A DNA stretch of 29,752 nucleotides, from contig CAYPQD010000028.1 in NCBI GenBank assembly GCA_964412785.1, forward strand, positions 1-29,752, given 5' to 3'. This document shows positions 8,353 through 15,193 of the stretch, piece by piece; positions within the stretch are counted from its first letter, which is position 1, and each line of letters begins with the position of its first letter. A model generated the notes under the pieces. It searched no databases and was not told the origin of the DNA. It was given only the letters and a program-made list of their open reading frames with translations. The translations under genes and the position numbers were made by a program. The stretch is from UBA5336 sp964412785 (GTDB lineage Bacteria; Pseudomonadota; Alphaproteobacteria; Caulobacterales; Hyphomonadaceae).

Positions 8353-9385
8353 ACCGGCCCGCCTCCACCTCAGTCCCAGCGATGCAAGGGTGTTGCGCGA
8401 GACGATCCGCACCGGTTCGCGCAGCTTTCATGCCGCCTCGCGCCTGCTTCCCGCCCAGGTGCGCTCCCGCGCCTTCGCGCTGTATGCCTTCTGCCGCGAC
8501 TGCGATGACCTGATCGACGTGCATAGCGCAGGCGAAGCGGGGCTGGTGAACCTGCGCGGCCGGCTTGCGCGGGCCTATGCCGGAACACCGGACCCGACAG
8601 CCATCGATCGTGCCTTTGCCGTCACCGCCCGGGCCACGCAGCTGCCCAAGGCGCTGCCGCTCGCGCTGATCGAGGGCCTTGCCTGGGACATTGAGGGGCG
8701 GACCTATACCACAGTGGAAGACCTGCATGCCTATGCGGCCCGGGTCGCGGGCACGGTCGGCGCGATGATGGCCGTCATCATGGGAGCCCGCAGCCGGGCA
8801 GCCCTCGCCCGTGCCACCGATCTCGGCGCCGCCATGCAGCTCACCAACATTGCCCGCGATGTCGGCGAGGATGCGCGGGCCGGGCGGATCTACCTGCCGC
8901 TCGACTGGCTGGCGGAGGAAGGCGTCGACCGAGCGGCCTTCCTGGCCGATCCGCAGCCGGAACCGGGCGTGCGCGCCGTGATCGCCAGGCTGCTGGACGA
9001 GGCGGACCGGCTGTATGCCCGCGGGCTCAGCGGGCTTGTCTTCCTGCCGCGCCGTTGCCGTGGGGCGATCCATGCCGCAGCGCTGGTCTATGCGGAGATC
9101 GGCGCGGCGATTCGCGCGGCCGGCCATGACAGCGTGACCCGACGCGCCGTGGTGGCGGACCGCCGCAAGCTGGTGCTGCTGACCCGGGCGCTGGCCCGCC
9201 CGGACCAGGCCGGCGCCGCCCTGCGCGAGGCGCCGCCGCTTGCCGCCAACCGGTTTCTCGTCGAGGCTGCGGCCGGCAGCGAGCGCCGTGCCAGCCGGGC
9301 TGCCGGCCGCCCGCTCAACCCGGCGGTCACCATGCTCGACATCTGCCTGCGGGCCGAGACGCGCCAGCGTGCCAGCCTGACCTGA
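8333..9385 (+). CDS. crtB: Phytoene synthase
   Basis: Condenses two geranylgeranyl diphosphates head to head into phytoene, the first committed carotenoid step. Both Asp-rich metal/diphosphate motifs are present: FCRDCDDLID (Asp56-Asp62) and NIARDVGEDARAGRIYLP (Asn172, Asp176, Asp180). The squalene/phytoene synthase signature SRSFHAASRLLP is also there. The start is ATG 8333, which gives 350 residues and overlaps crtI by 20 bases. An in-frame GTG at 8309 would add eight residues of no family character. No strong Shine-Dalgarno is seen, so translation is probably coupled to crtI. The C-terminus is about 40 residues longer than minimal family members. Confidence 0.94.
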   Translation: MPSPLPEPARLHLSPSDARVLRETIRTGSRSFHAASRLLPAQVRSRAFALYAFCRDCDDLIDVHSAGEAGLVNLRGRLARAYAGTPDPTAIDRAFAVTARATQLPKALPLALIEGLAWDIEGRTYTTVEDLHAYAARVAGTVGAMMAVIMGARSRAALARATDLGAAMQLTNIARDVGEDARAGRIYLPLDWLAEEGVDRAAFLADPQPEPGVRAVIARLLDEADRLYARGLSGLVFLPRRCRGAIHAAALVYAEIGAAIRAAGHDSVTRRAVVADRRKLVLLTRALARPDQAGAALREAPPLAANRFLVEAAAGSERRASRAAGRPLNPAVTMLDICLRAETRQRASLT

Positions 9386-9429
9386 CCGCCGGCACCCGGC
9401 CGCGCCGGCCTACCGGGGAAAAATGCGCC

Positions 9430-9573
9430 ATGTCCGACCTCCTGTTCGGGATCGAGCTTGTCCTCGTCTTCGGCCTCGTCCTCGCATTCGCCGCCTGGGA
9501 CTATCACCGCACCGACCGGGCGCTGAAGCAGCGCCGAGAGGAAGAAGAGCGGGAACGGGCGCGGGAGGGGTGA
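9430..9573 (+). CDS. 47-residue single-span membrane protein
   Basis: A short reading frame 44 bases after crtB, with GGGGAA (9415-9420) placed 9 bases before its ATG. The product starts with the polar MSDLL, has one hydrophobic stretch at residues about 4-23 (FGIELVLVFGLVLAFAAW) and ends with a highly charged tail (KQRREEEERERAREG). This is a type I/III single-span topology with a cytoplasmic or membrane-edge helix. I do not recognise a family; the sequence is not PufX, PufQ or a light-harvesting polypeptide, since there is no His ligand within the hydrophobic segment. It may be the last gene of the pigment operon, with a role in membrane or assembly scaffolding, or a gene unrelated to pigments. 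The clean start, stop and hydrophobic pattern favour a real gene. Confidence 0.6.
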   Translation: MSDLLFGIELVLVFGLVLAFAAWDYHRTDRALKQRREEEERERAREG

Positions 9574-9649
9574 GGGATGAGGGGTGAGCAAGGTGGAAAG
9601 CGACGCCGCCGGGCTCTCCGTCACCCTCGGTCCTGATGCGATCTCGCCC

Positions 9650-10777
9650 TCACCACACCACCCGGCCGCCGGTCATCGGCTCCGGGACGCCGGTGGTTTG
9701 CGGCCAGGAGATCGGCAGGCCGCGCGCGGTTCGCAGAGCCAGGAGCGCGAAGGCCTCCGCCTCGATGGAGTCGCCGCGCCAGCCGGCGTCCTCCGCATTC
9801 TGCAAGGGACAGGGCAAGGCTTCGCGGAGCGCGGCCATCAGCGCCGGGTTGTGGCGCCCGCCGCCGCAGGCGATGACGCGGGCTGGCGGCTCGGGCAGCA
9901 GGGCAAGGCCGGCGGCAACCGCCCGCGCGCTGAACGCGGTCAGGGTGGCAGCGCCGTCTTCCAGTGACAGGCCGCGCGCGAGGCTGGCGCTGAAGTCATA
10001 ACGGTCCAGCGATTTCGGCGGCGGCGCATCGAACCAGGGATGGTCGAGAAACTGGGCGATGAGGCCCTCATTCACCAGGCCCGCAGCCGCAAGCCGGCCG
10101 CCGGAATCATGGGTGCCCGCGCCATGGCCCTCCACCCATTCGTCGATCGGGCCATTGGCCGGCCCGGTATCGAAGGCGACGAGGCGGCCATCAGCCCCCC
10201 GCGCGGTGATGTTGGCGACCCCGCCGAGATTGAGCACCGCCATCGGCCCGGGGCCGAGCCGTGCCATCAGGGCAGCGTGGTAGGCCGGCGCCAGCGGTGC
10301 GCCCTCCCCGCCGGCGGCGACATCGGCTGAACGGAAGTCGAAGGCGAGCGGCAGGCCGAGCACGGCGCGAAGGCCCTCAGAATCGAGGAGCTGGCGGGTC
10401 GCGCCCTGGCGCTCGCCTTCCGGCCGGCGATGCAGCACGGTCTGGCCGTGCACACCGGCGAGGACCGGTCGCGGTGCACCGGGCGCGCCCGTCAGCGCAG
10501 CGAACGCCTCGCGGTGGGCTGTGGTGAGCACGCGCTCGGCCGCGCGGAAGGGGGCGTCCGGCTCCGGTCCGTCAAAGGCCCAGGCGCGGGCGGCTGCGAC
10601 AGCAGACTTCAGCACGCCGCGCTCGACCGGCGTGAACTTGCGCTCCACCGCCGGCCCGAACGCCTCCACACGCGCGCCATCGGAAAGGATCATTGCTCCG
10701 TCGACCGCATCAAGCGAGGTGCCGGACATGAAGCCGGCCACCCAGACCGGCCCGTCCCCTGCGAAAGCGTTGTCCAA
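9650..10777 (-). CDS. anmK: Anhydro-N-acetylmuramic acid kinase
   Basis: Cytoplasmic kinase of murein recycling. It opens and phosphorylates 1,6-anhydro-MurNAc to MurNAc-6-phosphate. It has 375 residues, typical for AnmK. The N-terminal phosphate-binding motif GFMSGTSLDAVDGA is intact, followed by VHGQTVLHRR, NLGGVANIT, FDTGPANGPIDEWV (substrate and metal site) and the C-terminal CGGGRHNPALM. The start is TTG at 10777: AAGGGAGG lies 4 bases upstream on the - strand, and the next Met is already inside the active-site motif. It converges on the 47-residue gene and diverges from tyrS over only 47 bases. The anmK/tyrS neighbourhood is common in alphaproteobacteria. Confidence 0.95.
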   Translation of the reverse strand: MDNAFAGDGPVWVAGFMSGTSLDAVDGAMILSDGARVEAFGPAVERKFTPVERGVLKSAVAAARAWAFDGPEPDAPFRAAERVLTTAHREAFAALTGAPGAPRPVLAGVHGQTVLHRRPEGERQGATRQLLDSEGLRAVLGLPLAFDFRSADVAAGGEGAPLAPAYHAALMARLGPGPMAVLNLGGVANITARGADGRLVAFDTGPANGPIDEWVEGHGAGTHDSGGRLAAAGLVNEGLIAQFLDHPWFDAPPPKSLDRYDFSASLARGLSLEDGAATLTAFSARAVAAGLALLPEPPARVIACGGGRHNPALMAALREALPCPLQNAEDAGWRGDSIEAEAFALLALRTARGLPISWPQTTGVPEPMTGGRVVW

Positions 10778-10824
10778 GCCGCCTCCCTTGTCCTATGACG
10801 CTGAGCCCGAGACTGGAGGCGCCC
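10778..10824. promoter_or_regulatory. 47-base divergent spacer anmK/tyrS
   Basis: The spacer holds both ribosome-binding sites: CCTCCC at 10782-10787 (GGGAGG on the - strand, for the anmK TTG) and GGAGG at 10815-10819 (for the tyrS GTG, spacing 5). There is little room for two ordinary promoters, so the -35/-10 elements of each gene probably lie within the opposite coding region or overlap. No clear promoter could be assigned. Confidence 0.5.
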
Positions 10825-12078
10825 GTGAGCGAATACAAGTCGGAGTTCCTGCGCACGCTGCATGCCCGCGGCTATGTCAAACAGCAGACTCATGAAGGCG
10901 CACTTGACGCCTATCTGCAGGGGGCCGCGCCGTCCGCCTATATCGGGTTCGACGCGACCGCCAACAGCCTGCATGTCGGCTCGCTGGTCGGGATCATGAT
11001 GCTGCGCCGACTGCAGCAGGCGGGCGGCAAGCCGATCATCCTGCTCGGTGGCGGCACCACACGGGTCGGTGACCCGACCGACAAGGAAAAGTCCCGGCCG
11101 ATCCTGACCGAGGCGGAGATCGCCCGGAACATCGAGGGTATCGGCAAGGCGTTCCAGCCCTTCATCACCTTTGGCGAGGGCGAGAGCGATGCACTCCTCG
11201 TCAACAATGCCGACTGGCTGGACTCGCTTGGCTATATCGAATTCCTGCGCGACATCGGGAAATACTTCACGATCAACACGATGGTGAAGCAGGACACGGT
11301 GGCCCGCCGGCTGGCGGCCGAGCAGCCCTATACCTTCCTGGAATTCAACTACGTGCTGTTGCAGGCCTATGATTTCCTCGAACTCCACCGCCGGCATGGC
11401 TGCGCCCTGCAGATGGGCGGCTCGGATCAGTGGGGCAATATCGTCGCCGGGACGGACCTCATCCACAAGGCCGATGGCGGCGCGGCATTCGGGCTGACCT
11501 GCCCGCTGATCACCACCGCATCCGGCGGCAAGATGGGCAAGACCGCCGATGGCGCGGTCTGGCTCAATGCCGACAAGCGCAGCCCGTACGAGTACTGGCA
11601 GTTCTGGCGCAATACCGAGGACGCCGATGTCGGTCGGTTCCTGAAACTCTTCACCGACCTGCCGCTGGACGAGATCGCCCGGCTGGATGCACTCGGCGGG
11701 GCCGAGATCAATGACGCCAAGATCGCACTGGCCGATGCAGCGACCCACTTGCTGCATGGCGAGGCCGCAGCCCGCGCCGCCCGTGAGGCCGCCGCGGCCG
11801 TGTTCGGCGCCGGCGCGTCGGCCGAGGCGCTGCCGACCGCGGAGATCGCGCGCGCCGACCTGGAAGCGGGCGTGCTGGTGGCCGCGGCCTTCACCGCGGC
11901 GGGGCTGACGAAGACCAATGGCGAGGCGCGGCGCCTGATCAAGCAGGGCGCGGCCAAGCTGAATGACGAGACGGTCAGTGATGACGGCGCGCTACTGCGG
12001 CTCGCCGACCTGGATGAGGATGGCACGGCCAAGCTCTCCGCCGGCAAGAAACGTCACGCCCTGGTCAAGGCGGTCTGA
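10825..12078 (+). CDS. tyrS: Tyrosyl-tRNA synthetase
   Basis: Charges tRNA-Tyr; class I aminoacyl-tRNA synthetase. It has 417 residues (E. coli 424). The tyrosine/ATP site is seen in YIGFDATANSLHVGSL (HIGH-type His50), MGGSDQWGN and the KMSKS loop KMGKT (236-240). The C-terminal S4 RNA-binding domain is recognisable in LTKTNGEARRLIKQGAAKLN. The start is GTG 10825 because GGAGG is 5 bases upstream and the product then begins like other alphaproteobacterial TyrS proteins (SEYKSEFLRTLHARGY). An in-frame ATG at 10795 would add ten residues and lack its own Shine-Dalgarno. A reductase remnant begins straight after its stop. Confidence 0.97.
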   Translation: MSEYKSEFLRTLHARGYVKQQTHEGALDAYLQGAAPSAYIGFDATANSLHVGSLVGIMMLRRLQQAGGKPIILLGGGTTRVGDPTDKEKSRPILTEAEIARNIEGIGKAFQPFITFGEGESDALLVNNADWLDSLGYIEFLRDIGKYFTINTMVKQDTVARRLAAEQPYTFLEFNYVLLQAYDFLELHRRHGCALQMGGSDQWGNIVAGTDLIHKADGGAAFGLTCPLITTASGGKMGKTADGAVWLNADKRSPYEYWQFWRNTEDADVGRFLKLFTDLPLDEIARLDALGGAEINDAKIALADAATHLLHGEAAARAAREAAAAVFGAGASAEALPTAEIARADLEAGVLVAAAFTAAGLTKTNGEARRLIKQGAAKLNDETVSDDGALLRLADLDEDGTAKLSAGKKRHALVKAV

Positions 12079-12322
12079 CCGCCGGCGCTGGTGTTCGGCG
12101 GCAATGTCCTCGGCTGGACGGCCAGCGGCGAGACAGGCCATGCCGTTCTGGAGCGCGTCATCGAGGCGGGCGGGACCATGATCGACATCGCCAATGTCTA
12201 CCCTGCCGCGTTGACAGGCCTAGACCAGCCTGCGCGGATGAGGACGCATCCGCGGCTACGGCCCATGGGGCGACGACGCGCCGTCACGCTGCAACGGAGT
12301 AGATTTGGATCCATGCAGATTG

Positions 12323-12377
12323 GGACGAAGCGGCGCCGGCGGCGCGATGACGTGCTGATCGCCACCAGGGTCGGCAA
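12323..12377 (+). repeat. 55-base direct repeat, copy 1 (left of the N gap)
   Basis: The last 55 known bases of the left contig, beginning GGACGAAGCGG and ending GGGTCGGCAA, are identical to the first 55 bases after the N run. Exact terminal identity of this length is the signature of unmerged contig ends in a de Bruijn assembly rather than of a biological repeat. Confidence 0.9.
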
Positions 12378-12477
12378 NNNNNNNNNNNNNNNNNNNNNNN
12401 NNNNNNNNNNNNNNNNNNNNNNNNNNNNNNNNNNNNNNNNNNNNNNNNNNNNNNNNNNNNNNNNNNNNNNNNNNNNN
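12378..12477. other. Assembly gap, 100 N
   Basis: A run of exactly 100 N, the conventional placeholder for a scaffold gap of unknown size. It lies inside the aldo/keto reductase remnant and between the two 55-base copies, so the true missing length may be zero or negative. Confidence 0.98.
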
Positions 12478-12532
12478 GGACGAAGCGGCGCCGGCGGCGC
12501 GATGACGTGCTGATCGCCACCAGGGTCGGCAA
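12478..12532 (+). repeat. 55-base direct repeat, copy 2 (right of the N gap)
   Basis: Identical to 12323-12377. If the two copies are collapsed (removing 155 bases), the reading frame of the reductase remnant becomes continuous from 12085 through KLPGLAG. Confidence 0.9.
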
Positions 12533-12659
12533 GCTGCCGGGGCTGGCGGGCGCGGCGCTGGTTCACCTCCTGTACGGTGCGCGCCCTCGACCTCGGCTTC
12601 GACCCGGAGGTCCGTCAGAGCGCACCGATCGTCGCGGCGTCCTGTATCGGCGCCTGCCA

Positions 12660-12744
12660 GCGACGCTGTCGCTGTTCACCTCGGCCGGCACCCTGATCTG
12701 CTGCGCCCTTCCGGCCATCCATCTGAGCCTCGCCATGGCCGCGG
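12660..12744 (+). pseudogene. Fragment of a small membrane protein
   Basis: Bases 12666-12746 read LSLFTSAGTLICCALPAIHL and a short hydrophobic continuation. This resembles the opening of small multi-span membrane proteins in alphaproteobacteria that start with an FTSAGTLxCCALPA helix; I know no firm function for them. No start codon or Shine-Dalgarno precedes it, and the hydrophobic pattern stops after about 27 residues, where the kinase gene ends on the other strand. It is probably a leftover. Bases 12553-12659 between it and the reductase remnant show nothing I recognise. Confidence 0.35.
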
Positions 12745-15111
12745 TCAGGGCATGGCGACAGGGATGCCGAGGGCGGCGAGCTGCTTCAGCTTGCCGGCGA
12801 GTTCCAGCTCCCGCGCCAGGCGGTCCGGGTCTGGCGGCGCAGCGTCAAGGACCAACCGGCCGGCCTCAGCGCCGTCGGCGTGGACGGCGAGGATTGCAGC
12901 GCTCAGCACCGCGCGGTCGCGATAAATCCCCGCATGCTCGCCCTCAGGAAGGGCCGCTGTCACAGCGTCAAGGAGGGCCTTCGCCGCCTCCTTTTCGCCA
13001 AGCGCGGCATGGGACTCAGCGAGGCTGAAGCGCGCGTGGACATAGCCGCGCTGGTCGGTGCCGGCGAACCGCTCAAGCAGGATCAGCGCCTGATCGAGAT
13101 GCGCCTGCGCGCCCGCCGGCTCGCCGCGCATGAGGGCGGCATCGCCGGCGATCAGGTGGGCCCGGCCGGTCTGCAGATTGACCGGGTAGTCGCGCCCGCT
13201 GGCGGCCAGCACTTCCGCGACCAGCGCATCGGCGGCGTCCAGGTCGCCGCGATGGTAGAGTTCAAATCCGGCCAGCGTTACGCTGTAGACGCCGCTGTTC
13301 TCCGCCGAGCCGAGCTGCCCCGGCGCGTACAGTTCATAGACCTGGCGCGCGGCCTGATAGCCGCCGTCCAGATCGCCGGCGAGCCGGTGCATCGCGCTGA
13401 GGTAATTGAGCGCAGCATTCTTGTGCTCGACGCTGTCTGCGCTGTCCAGAAGGCGCTGGCTGACGGCGATCGCATGGTCAATGTCCGCCTGATCGCGCGA
13501 GGTCCGCGCCAGCCAGGCCGCCGCTGCCGCATGTTCGTAGGAATGGGCGCTGTAGCTGGCGGCAAAGTCGCGTTCGGCCTGGCGCAGGAGATTGGCGGCG
13601 CGCGCGTCCTCGCCGAGGGAGGCATGGACATACCCGCCGACCACATTCGCCGCGCGCCGCGCAAAATCGGAGCCGAGGCCTGCCTCGATCACCGGCTCCA
13701 GGACGGCCCGGGCGGTCACGTCATCACCGCGGATCGAGAAATGGTTGCCGATGGCGATTCCGGCCAATGCGGCGGCCTCCGGGTCGTCCTCCCGCGCCGC
13801 CCAAACGCCCTCCCAGTACTGCAAGAGCAGGGTGCGCTGGCGCTCCTCGGCCGCCTCACCATCGAACAGGCGCAAGAGCAGGTCCTGTGAGGTAATGGCG
13901 AGCCGGGCCGAAAAGGCCGTTTCCTGCAGGAAGAACTCAGCGCGCATGAGCTCCGCATTGGCGCGGGCTGCCTCGCGCCGGCTGTCACTTGCAAATTTCA
14001 GGCTGACAGCGAGCCCGATAATCAGGGCGGCAAGCGCGAGGCTGCCGAACGCGCTGGCCAGCGGGTAGCGCCGTAAGAAGCGGGCAATACGATAGGCCCG
14101 CCCGCCACCGCGCGCGGCGACCGGCCAGTGGCCAAGCCAGGCGCGGACATCCTCGCTCAGGGCATCGACGGACGCATAGCGCGCCTCCAGCCGGACCGCC
14201 ATCGCCCGGTCAAGGATCGCTGCGAGGTCGGCATCCGACAGGTGCACACGGTCAATGGTCATGCCGCCATCGGCGCGCCGCTCCGGTTGGCGGCCGGTGA
14301 GCAGGCGGTGGGCCAGCACGCCGAGGGCGAAGATGTCGGTCTGCACGGTGACCGGCTCGCCGCGCAATTGCTCCGGCGCGGCCGAGGCGAGGGTCAGCGC
14401 CGGGCCGAACGGATCGTCCCCGTCGGTACCGGAGGCGATGCCGAAATCGATGAGCCGGACCGCGCCCGACCGGTCGACAAGCACATTGCCCGGCTTGATG
14501 TCGCGGTGCAGGACGAGGCGGCCATGGGCATGAGCGACCGCGCTGCAAAGCTCCGAAAACAGCGCCAGCACGCCGGCCCGGCCCAGCCCGGCCTCAGCGG
14601 CATGGCGGTCGATCGGCGTGCCGTCGACAAATTCCATCACCATGTAGGCCCGCCCGTCTGGCGCGTTACCGCCGTCAAGAATGCCGGCAATGCCCGGGTG
14701 CTGCATCTGCGCGAGCCGGCGCCGCTCATTGGCAAAGCGCTCCGCCCGATGGCCACCTTCGCCATGGATCAGCTTCAGCGCCACAGTCTGCTCAAACAGT
14801 CCATCGGCCCGGTGGGCACGGTAGACCTCGCCCATGCCGCCGCGCCCGATCAGGGCATCGATGGCCCAGACGCCGATCCGCATTCCGGCGGGCAGGCTCG
14901 GCGCCACGTCATCCGCCGGCTCTGCGTCTGCTGTCCAGTCCGTTGCGGTCCGCATGAAGTGGTCGCCCGAGCACGCGCGGGCCATCAGGCGGCGGGCAAG
15001 GTCGAGCGTGTCACCGGCCTCGAAGGTCTTGTCGAGGAAGGCGTCTGCGGCCGCGCGGTCCAGCGTCAGCGCCGTTTCCAGAGCACCTGTGAGTCTTGCC
15101 CAGTTCTGCAC
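12745..15111 (-). CDS. Membrane Ser/Thr protein kinase with periplasmic helical repeats
   Basis: Hanks-type kinase of about 788 residues. From GTG 15111: N-terminal helical segment (1-75); kinase domain about 83-330 with Gly-loop IGRGGMGEVYRA, Lys113 in VALKLI, catalytic HRDIKPGNV (Asp204) and DFG in LIDFGIAS (Asp222), all intact; one transmembrane helix at about 350-372 (LASAFGSLALAALIIGLAVSL). A roughly 400-residue Ala-rich, TPR-like helical region follows and should face the periplasm. Such kinases are common in Xanthomonadales and Hyphomonadales and often sit next to an ECF sigma factor; none is visible here. The start is uncertain: TTG 15180 is in frame but adds an Arg-rich leader, while GTG 15111 begins with QNWARLTGALETAL, a usual beginning. 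It lies 82 bases after the yhdP-like gene on the same strand. Substrate unknown. Confidence 0.85.
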   Translation of the reverse strand: MQNWARLTGALETALTLDRAAADAFLDKTFEAGDTLDLARRLMARACSGDHFMRTATDWTADAEPADDVAPSLPAGMRIGVWAIDALIGRGGMGEVYRAHRADGLFEQTVALKLIHGEGGHRAERFANERRRLAQMQHPGIAGILDGGNAPDGRAYMVMEFVDGTPIDRHAAEAGLGRAGVLALFSELCSAVAHAHGRLVLHRDIKPGNVLVDRSGAVRLIDFGIASGTDGDDPFGPALTLASAAPEQLRGEPVTVQTDIFALGVLAHRLLTGRQPERRADGGMTIDRVHLSDADLAAILDRAMAVRLEARYASVDALSEDVRAWLGHWPVAARGGGRAYRIARFLRRYPLASAFGSLALAALIIGLAVSLKFASDSRREAARANAELMRAEFFLQETAFSARLAITSQDLLLRLFDGEAAEERQRTLLLQYWEGVWAAREDDPEAAALAGIAIGNHFSIRGDDVTARAVLEPVIEAGLGSDFARRAANVVGGYVHASLGEDARAANLLRQAERDFAASYSAHSYEHAAAAAWLARTSRDQADIDHAIAVSQRLLDSADSVEHKNAALNYLSAMHRLAGDLDGGYQAARQVYELYAPGQLGSAENSGVYSVTLAGFELYHRGDLDAADALVAEVLAASGRDYPVNLQTGRAHLIAGDAALMRGEPAGAQAHLDQALILLERFAGTDQRGYVHARFSLAESHAALGEKEAAKALLDAVTAALPEGEHAGIYRDRAVLSAAILAVHADGAEAGRLVLDAAPPDPDRLARELELAGKLKQLAALGIPVAMP

Positions 15112-15193
15112 GTCCCGGTCTCTCGCTACCTGTCTGCGTGCTCCTCGCCGGAGGCTAGCGGGCGTGCGGGCCGGTGACAACCACGCGGTGGTC

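Larger units (their letters stand above)
12079..12552 (+). pseudogene. Aldo/keto reductase remnant, interrupted by assembly gap
   Basis: Directly after the tyrS stop and in the same frame, ALVFGGNVLGW (from about 12085) and the following residues to IDIANVYPA (about 12210) match the N-terminal region of aldo/keto reductases, including the Asp and Tyr of the usual GGTMIDxAxVY motif. The first dozen residues and the start codon are missing. Bases 12211-12320 give no family sequence. Then RRDDVLIATRVG resumes the family (NRDDVLIATKVG in intact members) up to the N run. After the run, the same 55 bases repeat and continue into KLPGLAG, after which similarity ends at about 12552. The remaining two thirds of the enzyme are absent. 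The gap blurs the details, but 5' and 3' truncation point to a decayed gene. Confidence 0.65.

Noticed and set aside
9430..9573. Reading the 47-residue gene as pufX or a light-harvesting subunit
   Set aside because: It lacks the His ligand within the membrane helix and any similarity I can recall to those families; left as unknown.
15180..15192. ACCAC-GCG-GTGGT hairpin between the yhdP-like and kinase genes as a terminator
   Set aside because: Only 5 base pairs and no T run; the two genes may well be co-transcribed.
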